DNA of 64,000 nucleotides from Microvirga massiliensis (GTDB lineage: Bacteria; Pseudomonadota; Alphaproteobacteria; Rhizobiales; Beijerinckiaceae). The DNA lies in assembly GCF_001006805.1 (NCBI RefSeq), contig NZ_LN811351.1, positions 509,340 to 573,339 on the forward strand. The letters are read 5' to 3'. Below, piece after piece: positions 1-8,877 of the stretch; positions within the stretch are counted from its first letter, which is position 1; each line of letters begins with the position of its first letter. Both the position numbers and the translations under genes were made by a program. Below the pieces are notes generated by a model, which saw only the letters and a list, made by a program, of their open reading frames with translations, was not told where the DNA came from and made no database searches.

Positions 1-1074
1 TTCGCGACGCCGATCCGCTGGGATGAACCCATCGTGGTGGATAAGCACTCGATGGGAGGCATTCCCGGCAGCCGGATCACGCTCATCGTGACCCCGATCA
101 TCGCCGCGCACGGGCTGGCGATGCCCAAGACGTCGTCGCGCGCGATCACGTCGGCGGCGGGAACCGCGGATGCCATGGAGGCTCTGGCCAGGGTCGATCT
201 CACCGTCGACGAAGTACGCCGGACCGTCTTCGATGCGCGGGCCTGCATCGCATGGAACGGGCGCCTGAATCATTCCGCCGTCGATGACGTGATGAATGCG
301 ATCACACGGCCACTCGGTATCGATTCCAATCGTTGGTCTGTCGCATCGATCATTTCGAAGAAGCTGACTGCCGGTTCCACTCACGTCATCGTGGACCTTC
401 CCTTTGGGAAACGTGCAAAGTTGCGAACGGAGGTGGACGCCCGGGATCTTGCCCGCCTTTTCGAGGTAGTCGGGCGAGGAGCGGGGCTGCACGTGGAGGC
501 ATACCCGACCGATGGCAGCCGACCTATCGGCCGTGGAATCGGTCCTGCGCTCGAGGTTCGCGACGTTCATTGGGTCCTAGATGGACATCCGGATGCGCCG
601 CAAGACCTACGTGAGAAAGCGCTGAGCTTCGCGGCACGCGTCCTCTCCTGGGACCCGGCCATCGGCACGCCCCAGCGTGGACGGATCCGTGCAGAGGAAC
701 TCCTTCGTTCGGGAGAAGCACGCGAGGCGCTCCATCGGATCGTGGTTGCACAGGGAGCCCGTGAGCAACCAGTTCGACCCGGACCGCTCGTTCACACGGT
801 TCGAGCTCGGCGCTCCGGCACGATCTCGGAAATCGATGGCTGGCGCATTGCCGGCATCGCGCGCCGCTCGGGCGCTCCGCAGGACAAGGGGGCAGGCATC
901 GATTTGCTGCGCGGGGTTGGAGACAACATCAATACGGGCGAAGCTCTCTACATGATCCATGCGAGCGCCGCTGCCGAGCTTGATGCGGCTGTCGAAATGG
1001 CTGCGCGGGACGATGGCATCCTGTTCGACGAGGAACTCGTTGGAGGTTGCCTCGTCGAAAGCATTCGCAGCTGA
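1..1074 (+). CDS. Thymidine/AMP phosphorylase-family protein, 5' end missing
   Basis: The reading frame is open from the first base, so the gene begins before the window; 357 codons remain. The visible part opens with [19 protein letters not shown] and continues with [21 protein letters not shown], the phosphate- and pyrimidine-binding signatures of the nucleoside phosphorylase family. The HSMGGIPG form resembles the AMP phosphorylase/'putative thymidine phosphorylase' branch more than E. coli DeoA (HSTGG-GD). The C-terminal alpha/beta domain is complete to the stop. It should act in the cytoplasm, splitting a nucleoside or nucleoside monophosphate with phosphate. It runs toward the minus-strand amidohydrolase, with about 190 bp between the stops. 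Family assignment is secure; the substrate is not. Confidence 0.85.
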   Translation, partial: FATPIRWDEPIVVDKHSMGGIPGSRITLIVTPIIAAHGLAMPKTSSRAITSAAGTADAMEALARVDLTVDEVRRTVFDARACIAWNGRLNHSAVDDVMNAITRPLGIDSNRWSVASIISKKLTAGSTHVIVDLPFGKRAKLRTEVDARDLARLFEVVGRGAGLHVEAYPTDGSRPIGRGIGPALEVRDVHWVLDGHPDAPQDLREKALSFAARVLSWDPAIGTPQRGRIRAEELLRSGEAREALHRIVVAQGAREQPVRPGPLVHTVRARRSGTISEIDGWRIAGIARRSGAPQDKGAGIDLLRGVGDNINTGEALYMIHASAAAELDAAVEMAARDDGILFDEELVGGCLVESIRS

Positions 1075-1264
1075 AAGTGTGGCAAGGGTCCACTCTCCAA
1101 AGGGCCGGCGGCTGCAGACCGCACCCTGTTAGCTGCTGAAGGAGATTGCTGCATACAGGCTGATCCGTTGGGCTGCAGGGCAGAAACCTGCTGGTTAGTC
1201 GCTGTGATCTCGTCATAGGTGGCCAGTTGGGTGCCAGTTGTGGGGCTCCCATGGTGTCTCAGGT

Positions 1265-2716
1265 TCAGTGACGGACCTGATCCGTGGCGCGCACGTCCCA
1301 GAAGGTAACAGGCATGTCGAGGAGGTGGCGCAGATCCAAGCGCTCCAGCATTAACTCCGTCTCACGCTGCGCGTTGTCGAGAATCTCGTCCTCGTCGACC
1401 TGAGTCGCCGTGCGATTCTCGAGCACCACGCGGCCGTTGACGAGGACGGTGTGCACGTCGTTGCCGTTCGCGAAATAGATAACCCGGAACGCCGGCATGT
1501 TGGCGGGATAGAGGTGCGGCCGGCGCAGGTCGACGAGGATGACGTCGGCCTTCTTGCCAATTTCGAGTGAACCAATCTCCTTTTCGAGCCCAAGCGCCTT
1601 GGCGCCGTTGATCGTGCACATTTCCAGGACCTTGCCCGGGGCGAGGACGCTGGGATCGCGGAAGAACCTGCGGTGGTAGTGCATGCATTGCTGCATGTGG
1701 CGGAACATGTCGGCCGAACGATCCGGCGCCGTGGCGTCGGAGCCGATGCAGACTGTGGCGCCGGCTCCGATCAACTCGGGGGCGGGGCATCGGCCGAGGA
1801 TTGAGGCAATGGCGCTCGGGTTGTGAGCGATGCAGGTTCCCGTCTCGCCACAGATGCGGATCTCCTCCTCGGTGAGATCGGTGGAATGAGAGAGGAGGGC
1901 GTCGGGGCCGAGCAGATTGAGCTCATAGGCATAGGCGACGCTACCCGTCGTATGCCCGTCTTGCGTGAACACGAGGCCGTGCTCGCGGCTAAGGCGTCTG
2001 ACTTCCTTAGTCTGTGCTACAGCCTGCTCGACCAGCTCTGTGCTGAACTCGTCGAGATGCTCCCTGCGCAGAGTCGGTGTCAGGAGAGCGATATTGATCC
2101 GCTGGCCATGGGTCCCATGCCAGCGGTCGATCAGAGTCCGGCAGGTCGCGATCTGATCCTCGAAGCGGACGGGGAATTCCCGCTTTTCCATGCCCGTCCA
2201 GCGCGCATAGGTGCGGGGATGGGGCGGACGAGTCGGTCCAATCGCAACGACGGAACGGGTTCCGACCTCGACGACTCCCTGACAATGCGCGTCGCCATAA
2301 TCCGGCTCGTCCGTGCGCATGATGGTGTCGCCGCCGCCGAGCAGCGAGACACCCGTGGTCACGCCGAAGCGCAGGCGCTCCAGGGCGGCGAGGCGCGCCT
2401 CCGCGCGCCAGAACTCCGGCGTGGAGCCGACGGTATAGGCCTTTTCGCAGGCCTCGTACCAGAGATCCGAGCGGCCGCCGCCCATAGTCTTGATGAGGCC
2501 GTGGCCGGCATGGGCGTGGCCATCCACGAGGCCGGGCAGCACGGCCTTGCCGGCGGCGTCGATGACCTTCGGCGCGCCGTGACGCGCCGTGATATCGGCA
2601 GTCGTGCCGATATCGACGATGCGGTCTTTCTCGATCGCGATCGCGCCGTCCTCAATGATCCGGCGCTGCGGATCGACGGTGATCACGACGCCATGGGTGA
2701 TGAGGATGTCGGCCAT
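1265..2716 (-). CDS. Amidohydrolase, deaminase type (TRZ/ATZ-like)
   Basis: 483 aa. An N-terminal composite domain precedes the TIM barrel. The metal ligands of the amidohydrolase superfamily are visible: GLVDGHAHAGHG near residues 60-70, TQDGHT, LLSHSTDLTEEE, and the C-terminal CIGSDATAPDR with the catalytic Asp. This pattern fits the Zn/Fe-dependent aminohydrolases of the TRZ/ATZ and methylthioadenosine/SAH deaminase group. The ATG at 2716 (MADILITHG) is preferred because upstream codons in the frame only reread the ABC gene. It overlaps the end of the ABC ATPase gene by 34 bp and is the last gene of a minus-strand transporter operon, so it probably acts on the imported solute. Substrate unknown. 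Confidence 0.85.
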   Translation of the reverse strand: MADILITHGVVITVDPQRRIIEDGAIAIEKDRIVDIGTTADITARHGAPKVIDAAGKAVLPGLVDGHAHAGHGLIKTMGGGRSDLWYEACEKAYTVGSTPEFWRAEARLAALERLRFGVTTGVSLLGGGDTIMRTDEPDYGDAHCQGVVEVGTRSVVAIGPTRPPHPRTYARWTGMEKREFPVRFEDQIATCRTLIDRWHGTHGQRINIALLTPTLRREHLDEFSTELVEQAVAQTKEVRRLSREHGLVFTQDGHTTGSVAYAYELNLLGPDALLSHSTDLTEEEIRICGETGTCIAHNPSAIASILGRCPAPELIGAGATVCIGSDATAPDRSADMFRHMQQCMHYHRRFFRDPSVLAPGKVLEMCTINGAKALGLEKEIGSLEIGKKADVILVDLRRPHLYPANMPAFRVIYFANGNDVHTVLVNGRVVLENRTATQVDEDEILDNAQRETELMLERLDLRHLLDMPVTFWDVRATDQVRH

Positions 2717-4452
2717 GTTTCTTGTCCTTGCGGGGTGGAAGTCGCGTCGCTCCGCCAGATCCTGTCGACGGAAGGCACGAGGGAGAGGAGCTGGCGGGTG
2801 TAGCCGTGTTGCGGGGCGCGGAAGAGCGTCTCGCAATTCCCGGCCTCGACGATCTTGCCGGCCTGCATCACGGCGAGCCGGTCGCACATCTGCCGGACGA
2901 CGGCGAGGTCGTGACTGATGAAGAGCAGCGTCAGATTGGTGGCGTCGCGCAAATCCTTGAGCAGGTTCAGAATCTGAGCCTGCACGGACACGTCGAGAGA
3001 GGAGGTCGGCTCGTCGCAGATCATGAGGGTTGGTTGTGCCGCCAGCGCTCGCGCGATCGAGATCCGCTGCCGCTGCCCGCCGGAAAACGCGAAGGGATAG
3101 CGCTCTCCCACCGATTTCTCGAGACCGACGGCCTGAAGGAGTTGATCGGCATCGGCTGCCGCTTCAGGCCGCGTCGCGGCGAGCCGGTAGAACAGGATCG
3201 GCTCTTCCAGAATCGAGGCGATCCGCATCCGCGGGTTCAGCGACGAGTATGGGTCCTGGAAGATCATCTGCAGAGCCCGCTTGGCAGCAGACTCCGCCTT
3301 GATCGTCGCGTCCTGCCCGCGGAAAAGCACGCGTCCCGCGGTCGGCCGCACGAGGCCTGCAATGACATTGGCGACCGTCGTCTTGCCGCATCCGGATTCA
3401 CCGACGAGTCCGAAGATCTCTCCTTCATTGATCGATAACGAGATTCCGTCGACGGCCCGGAATGCATTGCCCCTCGTACCCGGCAGCAGCCCGCCCGAGC
3501 GATATTCCACCACGAGGTTTTCGACAGACAGGAGCGGCCCCTTCGCTATCCCCGACCGCGCACTCCCACGGTCCTGCGCCTGGCTTCGCAGCTTGCCCCG
3601 CGCCTCAGCGGCTGCCGGCGATTCATGACCCACCACGGGGAGCCGTGCGAGGACGCGATCGACTCGCGGCACAGCACCGATCAGGCTCCTTGCGTAATCG
3701 TGCCGGGGTGCGCCGAGGACTGCTGTTACAGGCCCGCTCTCCACGGCCTTGCCGCGGTACATGATGGTGACGCGGTCCGCGACCTCGGCCACTACGCCCA
3801 TATTGTGCGTGACCAGGAGGACGCCAAGGTCGCGCTCCCGGGCGAGTTTCTGGATCAGGGCAAGGATCTGCGCCTGCACAGAAACGTCGAGCGCTGTAGT
3901 CGGCTCATCGGCAACGAGGAGCTTGGGATCGCAGGACAGGGCCGCCGCAATGACGACGCGCTGGCGCTGGCCGCCGGAGAGCTGGTGCGGATAGGAGCGC
4001 AGGCGCCGCTCGGGCTCGGGAATGCCCACCGCCTTCAGGAGCTCGAGCGCTCGAGCGTGCGCGGCGGCCCTGTCGAGACCGAGATGGAAGCGCAAAGTTT
4101 CGCAGAGCTGGCTCTCCACGGTGAAGAGCGGATTGAGGCTCGTCATTGGATCCTGGAAGATCGCGCCGATGTCGCGGCCGGGAATGATGCCTGCCGTGCG
4201 TCCGGTCGTTGGATCGAGGGGGAGACCGGCAATGGAGATCGTGCCTGCGGCGATGCGGCCAGGTACCTCGAGCAACCCCATGGCCGCATTGCCGATCGTC
4301 GTCTTTCCTGCGCCGGATTCGCCGACGAGCGCATGGATCTCGCCGGGCGCAATGGAGAGGCTGACGCCTTCTACCGCCGTAAACGCCCCGCCATCGACGA
4401 GAGGATATTCGACGGTGAGGTCGCGGATCTCGAGAGCGGGAATCCTGGTCAT
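2683..4452 (-). CDS. Fused DppD-DppF-type ABC transporter ATPase
   Basis: 589 aa with two complete nucleotide-binding domains in one chain. Domain 1 has Walker A GESGAGKTT, the signature LSGGQRQR and Walker B LLVADEPTT. Domain 2 has GESGCGKTT, FSGGQRQR and LMICDEPTS. Each is followed by the short oligopeptide/dipeptide (PF08352-like) C-terminal segment. In other bacteria these are two proteins; the fused form is common in Rhizobiales. The start at 4452 (MTRIPALEI) overlaps the stop of the permease gene by 4 nt (ATGA), indicating translational coupling. It energises import through the two permeases encoded just upstream. Confidence 0.92.
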   Translation of the reverse strand: MTRIPALEIRDLTVEYPLVDGGAFTAVEGVSLSIAPGEIHALVGESGAGKTTIGNAAMGLLEVPGRIAAGTISIAGLPLDPTTGRTAGIIPGRDIGAIFQDPMTSLNPLFTVESQLCETLRFHLGLDRAAAHARALELLKAVGIPEPERRLRSYPHQLSGGQRQRVVIAAALSCDPKLLVADEPTTALDVSVQAQILALIQKLARERDLGVLLVTHNMGVVAEVADRVTIMYRGKAVESGPVTAVLGAPRHDYARSLIGAVPRVDRVLARLPVVGHESPAAAEARGKLRSQAQDRGSARSGIAKGPLLSVENLVVEYRSGGLLPGTRGNAFRAVDGISLSINEGEIFGLVGESGCGKTTVANVIAGLVRPTAGRVLFRGQDATIKAESAAKRALQMIFQDPYSSLNPRMRIASILEEPILFYRLAATRPEAAADADQLLQAVGLEKSVGERYPFAFSGGQRQRISIARALAAQPTLMICDEPTSSLDVSVQAQILNLLKDLRDATNLTLLFISHDLAVVRQMCDRLAVMQAGKIVEAGNCETLFRAPQHGYTRQLLSLVPSVDRIWRSDATSTPQGQETWPTSSSPMAS

Positions 4453-5354
4453 CGCCTTGCCCTCAGCTTGGGATTGAAGCGGTCGCGAAGCCAGTCGCCC
4501 ACCACGTTCACGGCGAGGACCAAAAGCACCAGTGTGATCGCGGGGAAAACCGCGATCCACCAGATCCCGGAGAAGACGAACTCGTTGCCGATGCGGATGA
4601 GCGTCCCGAGCGACGGATAGGTCGGCGGCATGCCGACGCCGAGGAAGGACAGCGTCGCCTCGGTCAAGATCGCGGCAGCAAGGTTGATCGTCGCGATGAC
4701 CAGGACCGGCCCCATGACGTTGGGCAGAATGTGGCGAAGCATGATGCGGCGTGAAGGCAGCCCGATCACCTTGGCGGCCTTCACGTAGTCGCGGTTGACC
4801 TCGACCATGGCGGCGGCGCGGACCGTGCGCGCATACTGCACCCATTCATGCACGGCGATGGCGCCGATCAGGATGATGGGCGCCCATTCCGCAGCGCCGG
4901 CGTTCGGAAAAACCGCCCGGGCTATGCCGCTGACAAGAAGCGCAAGCAGGATCGTGGGAAAGCTCAGGATCACGTCGGCGATGCGCATGATCACGCCGTC
5001 CACCCAGCCGCCGAAATAGCCCGCGAGCAGCCCGAGACCTACGCCGAGTGTTGCCGCCACCAGCACGGCGCCGCCGCCGATCGCAAGCGAGACTCGCGCG
5101 CCGTAAAGGATCGCCGACAGGAGATCGCGGCCCTGGTTGTCGGTGCCGAGAAGGAAGCGCGGATCACCGTCCTGCATGAAGGCCGGAGGGATCTCGGCAT
5201 CGATGAGATTGAAAGTTGCAATGTCGGTCGGATCGGTCGGGGCGATCCAGGGTGCGAACAGCGCCGAACCCACCATGACCAGCGCAATGATCGCTGCCAG
5301 CAGGACCGAGAGCGGAATATGTGAACGGCGCAGGCGCAGGGTGATCGTGCTCAT
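4449..5354 (-). CDS. ABC transporter permease, DppC type
   Basis: 301 aa integral membrane protein with an N-terminal hydrophobic segment, a periplasmic loop containing the DDPRFLLGTDNQGRD-type signature of OppC/DppC permeases, and a binding-protein-dependent transport domain with the EAA loop around EVNRDYVKAAKVIGL. About six membrane segments. It overlaps by 4 nt both the permease gene before it (start at 5354 within ATGA) and the ATPase gene after it. It pairs with the DppB-type permease to form the transmembrane channel of a peptide/opine-class importer. Confidence 0.92.
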   Translation of the reverse strand: MSTITLRLRRSHIPLSVLLAAIIALVMVGSALFAPWIAPTDPTDIATFNLIDAEIPPAFMQDGDPRFLLGTDNQGRDLLSAILYGARVSLAIGGGAVLVAATLGVGLGLLAGYFGGWVDGVIMRIADVILSFPTILLALLVSGIARAVFPNAGAAEWAPIILIGAIAVHEWVQYARTVRAAAMVEVNRDYVKAAKVIGLPSRRIMLRHILPNVMGPVLVIATINLAAAILTEATLSFLGVGMPPTYPSLGTLIRIGNEFVFSGIWWIAVFPAITLVLLVLAVNVVGDWLRDRFNPKLRARR

Positions 5355-6322
5355 GACGAACGGACCCGCAGGCGCGGATCGACGATGGCATAGAGAATGT
5401 CGACCAGCGTGTTGATGAGAACGAAGAGAAAGCCGACGAAGAGCAGGTAGGCCGACATCACGGGGATATCGACGAAGCTCACGGCCTGGATGAAGAGGAG
5501 CCCCATGCCCGGCCACTGGAACACCGTCTCGGTGATGATCGCGAAGGCAATGAGCGAGCCGATCTGCAACCCGGTTACGGTGATGACCGGCATCAGCGCG
5601 TTTCGCAGCGCAAGGCGGTAATGGATGTAGCGGGCTGGCAGGCCGCGCGCCCGTGCGTAGCGGATATAGTCGGTGGAAAGGACATCGATCATCTCCGAGC
5701 GCACGAGGCGCATGATCAATGTCAGGGAATAGAGCGCCAGCGTGATGGCCGGCAGGATCAGCGATTTCAACCCGCTCGCCGTGAGAAATCCCGTCGTCCA
5801 CCAGCCCAATGTCACCACGTCCCCCCTGCCGAAGGAGGGCAGGATCTGGAACGACACGGAGAAGATCAGGATGAGCGCGATTCCGGTGACGAAGGTCGGA
5901 GTCGAGATGCCGATCAGGGATACGGTCTGGATGATCCGTGCCAGAACCCCGTCAGGATGTAGGGCGGAGATCACGCCGAGCGGAATGCCAAGCGCCAGGG
6001 AGAGGATCGTCGCCACGATCACCAGTTCCAGAGTCGCGGGCAGGCGTTCGGCGATGAGCGTCGTCACGGGCCGCTGGTTGCGGTAGCTGATGCCGAGATC
6101 ACCCGAGGCAACGCGGCCCAGGAAGTGGCCGTATTGGACGACAATGGGCTGGTCGAGACCGAGCGTTCGGCGCAGTTCTTCCTTCTCAGCCACCGTGGCG
6201 TCTTCCCGTGCCATGATGGACACGGGATCACCGACGAAGCGGAACATCAGAAAGGCGACGGCAGTCACAGCCAGCATGACCAGGACGGCCTGTCCCAGCC
6301 GGGTGAGGATCACGGTGATCAT
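5351..6322 (-). CDS. ABC transporter permease, DppB type
   Basis: 323 aa. It begins MITVILTRLGQAVLVMLAVTAVAFLMFRFVGDP, the typical DppB/OppB N-terminus, and contains EELRRTLGLDQPIVVQYGHFLGR and the EAA-loop region LSTDYIRYARARGLPARYI. About six membrane helices. The ATG at 6322 is chosen; an in-frame start 11 codons upstream has no family support. It lies 61 bp after the solute-binding protein gene and overlaps the DppC-type gene by 4 nt. Confidence 0.92.
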   Translation of the reverse strand: MITVILTRLGQAVLVMLAVTAVAFLMFRFVGDPVSIMAREDATVAEKEELRRTLGLDQPIVVQYGHFLGRVASGDLGISYRNQRPVTTLIAERLPATLELVIVATILSLALGIPLGVISALHPDGVLARIIQTVSLIGISTPTFVTGIALILIFSVSFQILPSFGRGDVVTLGWWTTGFLTASGLKSLILPAITLALYSLTLIMRLVRSEMIDVLSTDYIRYARARGLPARYIHYRLALRNALMPVITVTGLQIGSLIAFAIITETVFQWPGMGLLFIQAVSFVDIPVMSAYLLFVGFLFVLINTLVDILYAIVDPRLRVRSS

Positions 6323-6383
6323 CACGTTTCTCCCGGGAATGCCGCGTGACGGCATTCCCTCTGGAGTGTCTCAAATCAGGCGA

Positions 6384-7952
6384 TCACTTCATCTTTGCAT
6401 ACCAGAGCCGTACATACTCGTCCGCGAATTGCGGAACCTCGATCGAGCTCTTCACGGCCCAGGCCACGGGCTGCTGATGAAGAGGAATGAACATCGCCTC
6501 GTCGTGAGCGATCTTCAATGCCTCGGTAAGCATGGCCCGGCGCTTGCCCTCGTCGAGTTCCACGCCAGCGGCGCGGGCGAGCTCGTCGAGACGCGCATTG
6601 ACGAGACCGTTCGGATTGTTGCCACCGAAGGTATCCTTGCGCGAGGCAAGGATTGCCGAGAGAACGCTGTAGCCATCCATTGGCGGGAGCGTCGCCCAGC
6701 CGAGCATGTAGATGTCGGTCTCGCCCCGATCGACCTTGGGGAAATAGGTCGTGCGGCTCTCCGTCTTGAGATCGACCTGCACCCCGATGCGCGACCACAT
6801 GGCAGCAATCGCGACGCAAGTCTGTTCGTCCGCGATGTAGCGGTCGTTCGGGCAGGCAAGGCCGACCTTAAAGCCGTTGGGATAGCCGGCTTCGGCGAGC
6901 ATCTTCTTCGCCTTGTCGGGGTCATAGGCGAGAGGCTTGTCGATCTCGGCGGAATAGCCGGGCACGGGCGGTGCGACGAGGATTCCCACGTTGCGGGATT
7001 TCCCGCGCATCACGCGTTTCTTGATCGTTTCGAGGTCCACGGCGTGCCAGAGGGCCTGTCGCACCTTCAGGTCGAGCAGCGGGTTCTTCTGGCCTGGCGC
7101 GGCATGCAGTTCGGGACGCCAATTCATGCCGAGGAAGATGAGGCGCAGCGACGGCTCCTCGATGACCTTATACCCGTTGGCGGCATCGATGCGAGCGAGA
7201 TCCTGGAGGGGAGCCGGCGCGATCATGTCGATCTCGCCGGACAAAAGGGCTGCGACGCGCGTCGCGTCGGACTTGATCGGCCGGAACTCTATGCGGGTGA
7301 GGTTGTGCTCGGGCTTGTCCCACCAATTCTCATTCACGACCATCACGGTGCGGCTGTCCGGCTGGTAGCTTTCGAGTTTGAAGGGGCCGGTGCCGTTCGC
7401 ATTGGTGGAAGCGAAGGTGGTGACGCCCGTCGCAATATTGCCGGGCTTCGTCGCGTTGTTCGCCTCCATCCACTCCTTGTCCATGATGAAGAGGCCGGAC
7501 AGGTCATTGAGAAGGAGCGGGTAGGGGCCGTTCAGAACGAAATCGACGGTGAAGTCGTCGACCTTTTCGGCGCGGATCACGTTGGCGAGGTTTCCGCGGG
7601 CTCGGGCAGAGGGGTCGAGAATGCGAGTGACGGAGGCCACCACGTCGTCTGCGGTGAAGGGGTTCCCGTTGTGGAATTTCACTCCCTGCCGAAGGACGAA
7701 GCGCCAGCGGTCCGGTGCCACAATGGACCAGCTCGTCGCCAGGGCCGGCTCGATCTCGAGCTTGCGGTTGCGCCGCACGAGCGGGTCGTAGACGTAGTGG
7801 TGCATGTTGGAGGTGAAGCTCTCCGTATGCGCGTATGGATCCATGGTCGCGATATCGCCCTGGGACGACCACCGCAGGGTGTTCGCCTGGAGGGGCGCGG
7901 TCAGGATCGTCAGTCCAGCGACAAGCGTTGCAGTGGCAGTTATGCGTTTCAT
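6384..7952 (-). CDS. ABC transporter solute-binding protein, family 5
   Basis: 522 aa. The signal peptide MKRITATATLVAGLTILTAPLQA is followed by a mature SBP_bac_5 domain: TLRWSSQGDIATMDPYAHTE, then RWRFVLRQGVKFHNGNPFTADDVVAS, the conserved cluster-C motif. It is the periplasmic receptor that sets the specificity of the importer encoded downstream. The start at 7952 (MKR) gives a good signal peptide; the upstream in-frame start adds only eight residues. First structural gene after the GntR gene, with a 20 bp gap. The ligand (peptide, opine or another N-containing compound) cannot be deduced, but the two flanking amidohydrolases suggest an amide or amidine. Confidence 0.9.
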   Translation of the reverse strand: MKRITATATLVAGLTILTAPLQANTLRWSSQGDIATMDPYAHTESFTSNMHHYVYDPLVRRNRKLEIEPALATSWSIVAPDRWRFVLRQGVKFHNGNPFTADDVVASVTRILDPSARARGNLANVIRAEKVDDFTVDFVLNGPYPLLLNDLSGLFIMDKEWMEANNATKPGNIATGVTTFASTNANGTGPFKLESYQPDSRTVMVVNENWWDKPEHNLTRIEFRPIKSDATRVAALLSGEIDMIAPAPLQDLARIDAANGYKVIEEPSLRLIFLGMNWRPELHAAPGQKNPLLDLKVRQALWHAVDLETIKKRVMRGKSRNVGILVAPPVPGYSAEIDKPLAYDPDKAKKMLAEAGYPNGFKVGLACPNDRYIADEQTCVAIAAMWSRIGVQVDLKTESRTTYFPKVDRGETDIYMLGWATLPPMDGYSVLSAILASRKDTFGGNNPNGLVNARLDELARAAGVELDEGKRRAMLTEALKIAHDEAMFIPLHQQPVAWAVKSSIEVPQFADEYVRLWYAKMK

Positions 7953-7972
7953 TATGGTTCTCCTCTGGTCAG

Positions 7973-8779
7973 TCATGCTCGCCGTTGAGTCGGCGATGCC
8001 ATCGGCAAGGGTTCGCGAGGTTCCGCATAGCGGACGAGCACATCCTTGAGGCTGCGCCCGGCAGCGCCGGGTTTCGGCAGCAGGGCGCGCTCCTGAACCG
8101 CGCCGAGATGATGGTCCATAAGGTATCGTGCCCTGGCAGCATTTCCTGCGATCAGCGCCTCAATGATCTCTGCATGCTCGCTGGCGCCACACTCCGACGG
8201 GTGCGGGCGGCTGTAGAGCGCAAGGATCAGGGACGAGCGGGAGACGACCTCGGAGACATAGCGCGCGAGCAGGGTGTTGCCCGTGAGCTCGGCGAGCAGC
8301 ACGTGGAACTCGCCGGCCAGGCGGATCGCTTCCGGCCCCTCCTTGCCGTGAAACCGCTTCTCAGCGGCGACATGGCCATGCAGACGGTTCGCGTGTTCGC
8401 GCGCGAGGGCACCGGCGAGGCGCTCGACGACGAGCCCTTCGGGTTGCCGGCGCACGTCGAAGACTTGCTGCGCCTCGACGAGGCTCGGGCTCGCCACGAA
8501 AGACCCTCGATTCTTCCACTGTTCGACGAGGCCGTCCGCGACGAGGCGGGTCAGAGCCCCCCTCACCAGTGTCCGACTGACGCCAAAACTCTCGCCGATC
8601 GTGTCTTCGGGAAGCTTGTCGCCCGGCATCAGCGATTGCTCGATGATGGCCCGCCTCAGGTCGGCATAGACGGCGTCGGCGCGATCGGCCGCCGGGGAGG
8701 TGGGACGCTCGGCCGTCGGCCTTCCGCGGCCCGGGCGTTCCCTCCAAATGAGTCCCGTATGCGCCGGCTGATCGGCCAT
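7973..8779 (-). CDS. GntR-family regulator (FadR/FCD type)
   Basis: 268 aa. The N-terminal winged helix-turn-helix spans about residues 35-100 (DAVYADLRRAIIEQSLMPG, then SFGVSRTLVRGALTRLVADGLV). The helical FCD ligand-binding domain follows (FDVRRQPEGLVVERLAG, FHVLLAELTGN, SECGASEHAEIIEALIAG). It is the first gene of the minus-strand transporter operon and is divergent from the cytosine-deaminase-like gene at 8878. This placement suggests a local repressor of both arms, responding to the imported compound. Confidence 0.9.
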   Translation of the reverse strand: MADQPAHTGLIWRERPGRGRPTAERPTSPAADRADAVYADLRRAIIEQSLMPGDKLPEDTIGESFGVSRTLVRGALTRLVADGLVEQWKNRGSFVASPSLVEAQQVFDVRRQPEGLVVERLAGALAREHANRLHGHVAAEKRFHGKEGPEAIRLAGEFHVLLAELTGNTLLARYVSEVVSRSSLILALYSRPHPSECGASEHAEIIEALIAGNAARARYLMDHHLGAVQERALLPKPGAAGRSLKDVLVRYAEPREPLPMASPTQRRA

Positions 8780-8802
8780 TTCGGATCCCGTTGTCGTAAC
8801 GG

Positions 8803-8814
8803 ATTGTGTCCAAT
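8803..8814. promoter_or_regulatory. Candidate GntR operator in the divergent promoter
   Basis: ATTGTGTCCAAT is an imperfect dyad with ATTG/CAAT arms. It sits in the roughly 98 bp between the divergent GntR and amidohydrolase genes. FCD-type GntR proteins usually bind short AT-rich dyads in such positions. Assigned on position and symmetry only. Confidence 0.3.
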
Positions 8815-8877
8815 ACTGTCACCGAATTGAATCCAAGCGCAAATTTTCAGCAGGGGACGCACAGGAGCGAGGCATTG

